Shown here piece by piece: positions 60,668 to 64,000 of a stretch of 64,000 nucleotides of DNA. The notes below the pieces were generated by a model. It saw only the letters and a list, made by a program, of their open reading frames with translations. It did no database searches and was not told where the DNA came from. Numbering within the stretch: the first letter of the stretch is position 1; each line of letters starts with the position of its first letter. The stretch is from Eutypella sp. D-1 (lineage: Eukaryota; Ascomycota; Sordariomycetes; Xylariales; Diatrypaceae). Both the position numbers and the translations under genes were made by a program. The stretch is taken from contig JAJTTP010000006.1 of the NCBI GenBank assembly GCA_023313575.1, positions 2,294,001 to 2,358,000 on the forward strand, in the 5' to 3' direction.

Positions 60668-63032
60668 GATTATATATATTTATATATGCAGGACCGATAT
60701 CACTACAGTTTCAAAGCTGATTATCTCTCGGAAGACCCCGACGTTGACTCCTACCACATCGGGGAGAATGCCGTACAAATGCGGGGCGAAGGCGCCATCT
60801 CCAACGGTCGCTCTAATGCAAGTCGCACCGATAGCTCGAGTCTAGGCTATCTGACTGCTATGCTAAACCAAGGAGACCGAGGCTCTGCGGGTATATCTCG
60901 AACAGTTCGACTGTTGCTTATACCAAGGTGAGTATAACGTGCTCCAGAACCAAGTGGGTTTGGAATTGCCCGTTCCTTGGAGAGACGGAGATGGAGACGG
61001 GGAGACTTGTGTCCACGATTCTTGCCGTTGGAGTAATGCGATAGCCCTGCCCGGCCCCGGCACCCCGGCCTTCCTATTCAGGATAGCTGTCTATCCGACA
61101 GCCTATCGTTTATATAGTAGCAATCGCTGCCTGTGGATTGGTCCGTGGGGTTTCGGCCTTTCCTCTCTGGTGGCCGACCTTTGAACTTGAATAAGCCGAA
61201 GATTCCCTGTATGGTATATCATATATCTTTGTCGGGGGCTGGGGGTTGGAACACCATAGCCCACAGAGTTCCGAGTAGCCGTACCTACGTCCCATTTAAC
61301 CGTGTAAGATCTCGATGAGTATCACGAACCTTCGCCTATAAACCCACTGTTACTCAGGCGATATTCAGCTCGGCTTAAGCGCTTCAGCTTGACATGAATA
61401 CCTCGAGATGGCAGAGGCTACACGCTTCACAAGTGCTTAATGCATCTAACATCACATTAAAGGTACAGAGAGCCCGTAGTGAAGTTTCCCCACGATTCAA
61501 TGTATCCACATCAGGTACCCCTGGCTATGCTTTATCAAGAAGCTACAGTCGATCTTTCGAGATTGGATCCGCCTCCCGAGATCGCAATACTCGAGAAATA
61601 GAGACCGAGGACATCGTTGGGCACGACTCTGGGTTAGCGCACAAGGACAACGGGGCCTCTGGCTATGGCGAGGAGAATTTCTTGGAAAACTCGTCCGAAA
61701 CAAGCATACTAGTAGGGAATGCTTCTAGGGTATCATCACCCTTATCGCCCCCCTAGTATCCATGGCATTCTATGGCGATACTATCCTGATACTACAGCTG
61801 TTTTCTTTCCCAGCCAACAATCTACAGCGAGAAAGCAAAGCTCCACCGCCCCTAGCTCCTTTCGAATACAGATTCATCTTCATATGTTACCCCTTTAACG
61901 CACGCATTTGAACAGGCGTCATACGATTGTAAAACTAGTAGCAAAGATCCGAGCCCTAGAACCAGCCATAGTAAACCCGTCCTACTCTTACTCTTATCTC
62001 GGTGGTATGTGAAGAGGGTGACATAAGATAGGGGGCGGGGTGAAGAAAGGGGGCGGGGGTCGTTTGGATCATATGTGTCCCAGAATGGAGCTATCTATAA
62101 AAAGAAATGCACCGCGGACAATGTGAGCCAGGAGGAGGAAGTAGATTCCTACGGAATAAAATTTTGTGGGAGGGTGAATTGAAATAATGTACCTCTGTGT
62201 CTTAGGGAATCGAAGGGGTCTAAAAAAGAAGCAAAAAAGGGGCAAAAAACATACAACACCGGGGATTCGCTGGTCGTCACCGACCCAACTACTAATCCGG
62301 CCCTATCTGGCTTAACTAGGGGAGAGCGGACGGGATCCCGTGCTTTCCAGATGGTATGGTCGTATGTGAAAGATTGGTCTGCTAACTTGACTTATATACT
62401 GTGCCTAAGCGATCTATGGCCTGGCTTAAATACCATCACCATAATTAGCCCAAGGGAAATTCAATCACCATTTCCAAAGTCACGAGCGGAGAGGTAAGCT
62501 GGGGGTTCATTTTGCGAAGCCCATCTCGTCTTTCGGTAAGCGGAAAGGTGATCAGGGGGACTTCCCGTAATCGCCTACGATCAACGCCCAAGCAAGAGTG
62601 AATCACACGAAGCTTGGCAAGGGTGATGCGAATGGATTAAAACGCATGGTAATCTAGTCACACATCCGACGAGAGGAGTTGGCAATTCAGGTGGAAATAA
62701 TGTGATTTTGTATCAATTCAACTTTTGTAGTAGCTCACCGGCTCCGTAGTAACCCCCAAATCCCTTAAAAGTATAACAGACCATCCGCACTGCCAAATGC
62801 AAAATACATGAGACCGACCAGTCTCGCGACACAAACAACTAAAATGATGGCGAGTTTTCCCTAAACTGTGCGATTTTGTGTAACTGTCTTGCGGAGCTTC
62901 CCCCCCTAGTTCGCTTCCGCAACTTGTTTTTTTTATGTCTCCGATGCAGTGTACTTCAAGTCCGAGACTCTATGCAGCTTTATGATCTATATCAGTCATA
63001 TAGCACGTCGTAAAAAGCAGTGTCGTGCTTGG
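60668..63032. other. Intergenic region, no supported gene
   Basis: About 2.4 kb. The ORF at 61394-61756 (+, 120 codons, Ser/Asn-rich) and smaller ones show no domain or clear splicing. The sequence includes the DAO-family gene promoter at its left and the 3' flank of homocitrate synthase at its right. No RNA gene or transposon was recognised. Confidence 0.5.

Positions 63033-64000
<968 letters not shown>

Noticed and set aside
61394..61756. 120-codon Ser/Asn-rich + strand ORF
   Set aside because: No domain, signal peptide or neighbour evidence; kept only as a remote possibility.

Overview
The window is nuclear DNA of a filamentous ascomycete (Pezizomycotina; probably Sordariomycetes, but the class is only a guess). 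The evidence is short introns (about 46-70 bp) with CTAAC/CTGAC branch sites, a Zn2Cys6 regulator, a fungal highly reducing polyketide synthase (HR-PKS), and a long AT-rich block whose transposon relics carry the D-to-N (G:C to A:T) changes expected from repeat-induced point mutation (RIP).

Bases 1-23247 hold no intact gene. They are a nest of decayed repeats: five copies of a Tad/I-type LINE with 3' simple-repeat tails (A to E), a tRNA-headed SINE whose 3' end resembles the LINE, a gypsy-type reverse transcriptase relic, a long palindrome split by one of the LINEs, another inverted repeat around a MITE-like element, and pairs of unclassified repeats. One LINE copy is bounded by an exact 14-bp target-site duplication.

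Bases 23311-51705 look like a secondary-metabolite gene cluster. It contains an FMO-type flavin monooxygenase (-), an AscI-like membrane terpene-cyclase-family protein (-), a divergently transcribed 12-exon HR-PKS (+, KS-AT-DH-degenerate ER-KR-ACP, no methyltransferase), a Pth11/SAT4-like seven-helix membrane protein (-), an intronless HxxxD acyltransferase (+), a cytochrome P450 (-) and a Zn2Cys6 regulator (+). FMO + AscI-like protein + HR-PKS + Zn2Cys6 regulator recalls, from memory, the depudecin (DEP) cluster. Here the transporter and second FMO are not seen, and a P450 and an acyltransferase are present instead. The likely logic is that the PKS makes an unsaturated reduced chain, the FMO and P450 oxidise it, the acyltransferase esterifies it and the regulator controls the set. 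The product is unknown.

Bases 51706-54840 are gene-empty. They are followed by a clearly broken amidophosphoribosyltransferase (ADE4) pseudogene (54841-56890). Housekeeping genes come next: YKT6 SNARE (+), a DAO-family FAD oxidoreductase (-) and the 3' part of homocitrate synthase (-), which runs off the right edge. All exon joins were read by eye from splice consensus and reading-frame continuity. They add up in frame for every intact gene, but no transcript or database evidence was available.
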